64,000 nt of DNA from Enterovibrio sp. JCM 19048. Lineage in GTDB: Bacteria > Pseudomonadota > Gammaproteobacteria > Enterobacterales > Vibrionaceae. The position numbers and the translations under genes were made by a program. The DNA is taken from the NCBI GenBank assembly GCA_001310415.1, contig BAXE01000015.1, positions 1-64,000 on the forward strand. The letters run 5' to 3'. Positions 60,086-64,000 of the stretch are shown here, one piece after another; within the stretch, counting starts at the first letter, position 1; each line of letters begins with the position of its first letter. A model generated the notes under the pieces. It worked only from the letters and a program-made list of their open reading frames with translations. It had not been told where the DNA came from and did not search any database.

Positions 60086-63000
60086 TTAACCCTCATCACT
60101 CTCCTGTTCAATAGTCACACCTTCAGGCAGTGCTTTGTGGCTTGCCAGCCAAAGCCTCAGCATGCCCAACAGGCGCTCCGCGTCGAGGGGTTTGGTCATG
60201 TAGTCATTTGCACCGGCCTCAATGCAGATTTGGCGGTCTTCTTTCATCGCTTTGGCGGTCAGGGCGATGATGGGGGTGTGCTGATAGGCTGGGATTTCAC
60301 GAATACGGGTCATGGTTTCATAGCCATCCATTTCCGGCATCATGATGTCCATCAGGATCAGGTCAAATTCCGCGTTATCCTCCACCAGTTCCAGTGCTTC
60401 GAACCCATTGTTGGCAATGGTGCAGTGCATGCCATGGGTTTCGAGGATCTCCGTCAAGGCGTAGATATTGCTGAGCTGGTCGTCGACCACAAGCAGGCGC
60501 TTACCGCTGTATAGATTATCGGCGCGGTAGTGCTTGCGCAGCAGGGCTTGCTGCGCCGGGGTCAGGGAGAGGCTGACCTGATGCAGAAACAGGCTGGTTT
60601 CAATCAGCAGGGAATCGTTCGTGATCACCTGCACGATGGGGTGTTCCCCGCTCCAATACACTGAGCACCGCTTTTTGTGCTGACGAAAATGGCGTACTGG
60701 AGTGGATGATCACCGGTGCCGGGATTTGACCTGCCAGCGAGTGCTGCTGCAAAAGGGCGGTCACCAGGCTGATATCCGGGTCGTCATCGAGCGAGACAAT
60801 TACAATGTCGATGGGGTCATTGAGCAGGTGTTCACCGGCCGTCTCCAGTTCCTGACAACCAAACAGCACCAGACTGTCAGAGGCGAGAAAATCGCTCAGT
60901 TGCTGTAGGACGGTCTGGTGAGGCGAAAGCAGCAGGGCATGGCAGACATCGCGCTGCAAAAAGTGGCTGATGTTATTGAGCATGGCCTTGATGCGTTTGC
61001 TGCTGACCGGCGTAGCGTGAGCGTCGGCGACACCCAGCGTCAGTACGTCTTGTTCATTGGGTTCACCGGTAATGAGGTGGATAGGGATGTGTCGCACATC
61101 CAGATTGGCTTTGAATTTCTCAACCAGCAGCTTACCGTCAACAATGTTGCGGTTGTCAGCAATGATAATGGCACTTGGCAGCAGGGAGACGGCAAGTTCC
61201 AGCCCTTTACCACCGTCAAAGGCGGCGACCACATCGTACCCGGCCTCTTCGCCGATTTTGCGCAGCTGATTGTGCAGTTTCGGGTCATCGGAAATGATGA
61301 GGATCCTTGATTTGTGTTCATAGGTCGCCAGATAGTGCTCATCGACTGGCGCTTGTCTGGACGGTGGCTTCTTTTCTTCTTGCAGGCCAGCCAGAAACTC
61401 CGGCGGGATCAGGGTTTCGACATCCTTGAACTTACTTTCACTGTCGGGCGTTAGCACGGTGTGGCGGGGCTTTTCTTCGCCCAGCGTGTTTCTCAATACC
61501 GGCGGCTCGCTGCTTTCTTCATACTGTTGCGGCAGATAGAGATAGAGCGATGTCCCTTGCCCTTCGACACTTTCTACTTCCAGATGACCACCAAGTAATT
61601 GCGCCAGTTGACTGGAAATAGAGAGCCCCAAACCTGTGCCTTCGAAGTTGCGGTTTGCTTTGCCATCCGCCTGACAGAAAGGGTTGAAGATATCGTCCAG
61701 CTTCTCGTCAGGAATGCCGATGCCGGTATCTTTGATGCAGTAGCAGTAAGTCGGGGTCTGGAACGGTTTGCCGTAAAAAGAGGTATCGCCTACCTTCAGG
61801 GCATCAATTTGCAGCTCCACCGAACCTTTTTCGGTGAACTTGATGGCGTTGGCGATAAGGTTGATCAGTATTTGCTTCAGGCGCTTGAAGTCGGAAGTGA
61901 GGTTGTCCGTGCCTGAGTGATCGTCAATGGTGAAGGTTAATCCTTTTTCTTCCGCCATGTGGGCGAAGGTGTCAGAAATATCCCCCAGCAAAGTGGCGAT
62001 AGGGAAGCTTTCCACTACCATGGCCATTTTGCCCGCTTCGACCTTGGAGAGATCCAGGATGTCATTGATCAGCGCCAGCAGGTTGCTGCCGGAGCGGAAG
62101 ATAACTTCGGCGTAAGAGCGTTGTTTTTCAGAGAGATTGCCTTCGGCATTGGTTTTGAGTAAATCGGCCAGAATGAGCATGCTGTTAAGCGGGCTGCGCA
62201 GCTCATGTGACATGTTGGCGAGGAACTCGGATTTATATTTGACCGATTTTTCCAGCTCGCTGGTCTGGTTTTCCAGATCGCGCCTGACGGCTTCCAGCGC
62301 CAGGTTTTTCTCCTGCAGCTTCTCTTGCTGCTCGGTCAGCTCCTGCGCTTTTTCTGAAAGCTGCTCGTTGGTGTAACCAAGCATATTCTGTTGTTTTGCC
62401 AGCTCTTCTGTCTGGCGCTGGCTTTGTATCAGCAATTGCGCCATCCGGTCGCGGGAAACGGCTACGCGCATGGCAATGCCAAGATTAGGTATCACCTGCT
62501 GAATGAAATCCAGTTTGTCACTGCTGGGGCTTTCATGGGTTGCCAGTTCCATCACCCCCTCGACTGATTGTTCGAACAGCAAAGGCGCCACAATCACAAA
62601 ACGGGGGCGGACTTTGGCGATGCCGGACTGGACGATGGGGAAGGTGTCTTCTGGGTTAAGCTCGTGTACCGAGACCGATTTATCGATGCAGCACTGGCCT
62701 ATCAAGCCTCGCCGGGGATGTATTCACTGGGGAATTCTACGTTGGTGTGTAGCGCCGCCCCGTAGTGGGCAGCAATTTTCAGTGCCTTGATTTGGTTGTC
62801 TTCCCCATATTCACTGCGGTACAGGAAGGCGACATTGGCCCCCAGATATTTGGCAATAAAGTCAATGGAGCGTTTGGCAATATCCTCTAATGGCAACTCA
62901 CCGCGCAGACTGCTGTTAAGGTCGCTGATCCCGTTTTTCAGCCAGTCCTGACGCAGACTACGCTGGTTCGCCTCTATCAGGTCGCCGAGTGTTTTAACCA

Positions 63001-64000
63001 GGTTGGCCCGTACTTCCTCAAACTCTTCAATGGCAGTGTTGCTTTCCTGATTGGTCGGGTCGTTTTGCAGCAGGTTTTGCTTCGCTTCACTGAAATCCCC
63101 ATCGGAGATGGCTTCAGATACATCCATCACGCTCGACAGGGCGTTGAGGATCAAGCGGTTGAGTGCGTAGACAATCGCAAGCCCTAACAGCGCCGAAATG
63201 ATCGCGGCGGTTAACAGGGCGAAAATGGTGAGGCTGAGGGTTTGGTTGAGGGAGTTCAGCGCCTTATTGGCGTCGTTTTCCTCTTCCTGGGCAGATTTTG
63301 CCAAAATACCGATAAGGCGGTCGTGGACATCATGTTCCAGCTCATCTACCCGTTTGGTAGCGAGCGCTTTTGTGGTGGGGTTGTAGTTCAGGTAGATGTC
63401 GTTGGCGGTGGTTTTTATCTCTGAAAACAGGACACGGATATCTTTGAGCTTCTCAATTTCCTGCGGTTGGAGTTCCAATTGGTTAAGGCGCTCAATATAT
63501 TCGACAAACAGCTCCGCACTGCTGGAAAAGTCCTGTTTCTGGCCGGTTTCACCGGCGACGTAGGCAAGCAGGGCATTCATCATATCGCCCGCTTCATCGA
63601 TCATTTTGAGATAAAACTGAATGATAAGGGATTCACTCACCAGTTCGGTGTCAGCGCTTTTGCCCCCGCGGTGGTTTATCTCCCGATCCTCCGTCAGCTT
63701 TTCCAGCATTAAAATGATGTTGGTGCCAGCCCCACTTGCAAGGTTGTTGTATACCTCAAAGGCGTCGATTTCGTTTTGGGGATTAAAACGTTCAAAGACG
63801 CCGTTTTCGATACTGGTTTTATACTCATCAATCAGGTTTTTGATCGTCACCATTTTCTGTACGTTTTCAACGGTTTCTGATTCAAGCTTGATGAGATTGT
63901 TGAGCTTGGTGTTGAAGTCGAGGGACGCTTCTTTAAAGACCTCAATTTCTTCAGCTTCACCTCCAAGGTATTCCAGCACAGTAGACTGCATCAGGTTGGC
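60086..64000 (-). CDS. large hybrid histidine kinase, 5' end outside window (2 frameshifts)
   Basis: At least 1300 residues; the frame is still open at the window edge, so the N-terminus and first membrane helix are missing. Visible order: a helical, probably periplasmic sensor; membrane helix (SLTIFALLTAAIISALLGLAIVY); HAMP-like segment; GAF-like domain; coiled coil; HisKA (FLANMSHELRSPLNSM); ATPase (GTGLGLSI); a receiver with IIIADNRN; a second poor receiver; a complete receiver (LLVVDDQ, LILMDIMMPEMDG, MTKPLD). A G is lost near 62708 (GEGLIGQCC), and an extra C or two lost bases lies near 60645. It ends 7 bp from the LysR stop. Confidence 0.88.

Overview
The window looks like a stretch of the main chromosome of a member of the Vibrionaceae (marine gammaproteobacteria). 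The gene content and order support this: phoB-phoR-pstS next to ppx-ppk and pstC-pstA-pstB-phoU, then nadK-recN-bamE beside grpE-dnaK-dnaJ, then nupC and deoC-deoA-deoB-deoD, then ytjB/serB, a large PilZ protein, radA, ettA, slt, trpR and yjjX. Much of the second half follows the order known from the end of the E. coli map (yjjV ... deoCABD ... ytjB serB radA ... ettA slt trpR yjjX). I cannot settle the genus; base composition looks to be near 50% GC by eye. No rRNA, tRNA, insertion sequence, prophage or CRISPR array is visible.

Layout. 1-6.0 kb: rdgC, sbcD, sbcC (recombination and nuclease functions). 6.1-19.2 kb: the phosphate block, with two recognisable Pho boxes, the PhoB/PhoR two-component system, the Pst transporter, PhoU and the polyphosphate genes. 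19.2-26.7 kb: bamE, recN (two LexA boxes), nadK, then grpE and dnaK-dnaJ with sigma-32 type promoters. 26.7-33.7 kb: TatD-family nuclease and nucleoside uptake and catabolism. 33.8-45.6 kb: ytjB, serB, PilZ proteins, radA, an M23 peptidase, ettA, slt, trpR. 45.7-48.6 kb: yjjX, a sterol-desaturase-like protein and two spondin-domain proteins. 48.7-55.3 kb: an overlapping four-gene signalling operon. 55.5-60.1 kb: an intracellular PHA depolymerase, hdhA-like dehydrogenase, dadA and a LysR regulator. 60.1-64 kb: a large hybrid histidine kinase cut by the window end.

The most unusual item is the minus-strand operon at 48679-55256. Its first gene, once its frameshifts are repaired, encodes one lipoprotein that joins a TRAP (DctP-type) solute-binding domain to a type I ABC solute-binding domain. 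It overlaps genes for a membrane histidine kinase with a degenerate receiver, a single-domain response regulator, and an HPt-REC-REC-GGDEF protein. This looks like a ligand-to-cyclic-di-GMP phosphorelay. Three PilZ domains, possible cyclic-di-GMP readers, are encoded elsewhere in the window.

Quality warning. About 50 single-base shifts, nearly all losses from short homopolymer runs, break genes including dnaK, dnaJ, phoB, phoR, pstB, ppk, ettA, radA, deoA, deoB and serB. Repaired lengths match the families closely (for example DnaK 638 aa, EttA 555, PhoB 229). I treat these as consensus errors, not pseudogenes, and give each gene its full repaired extent.
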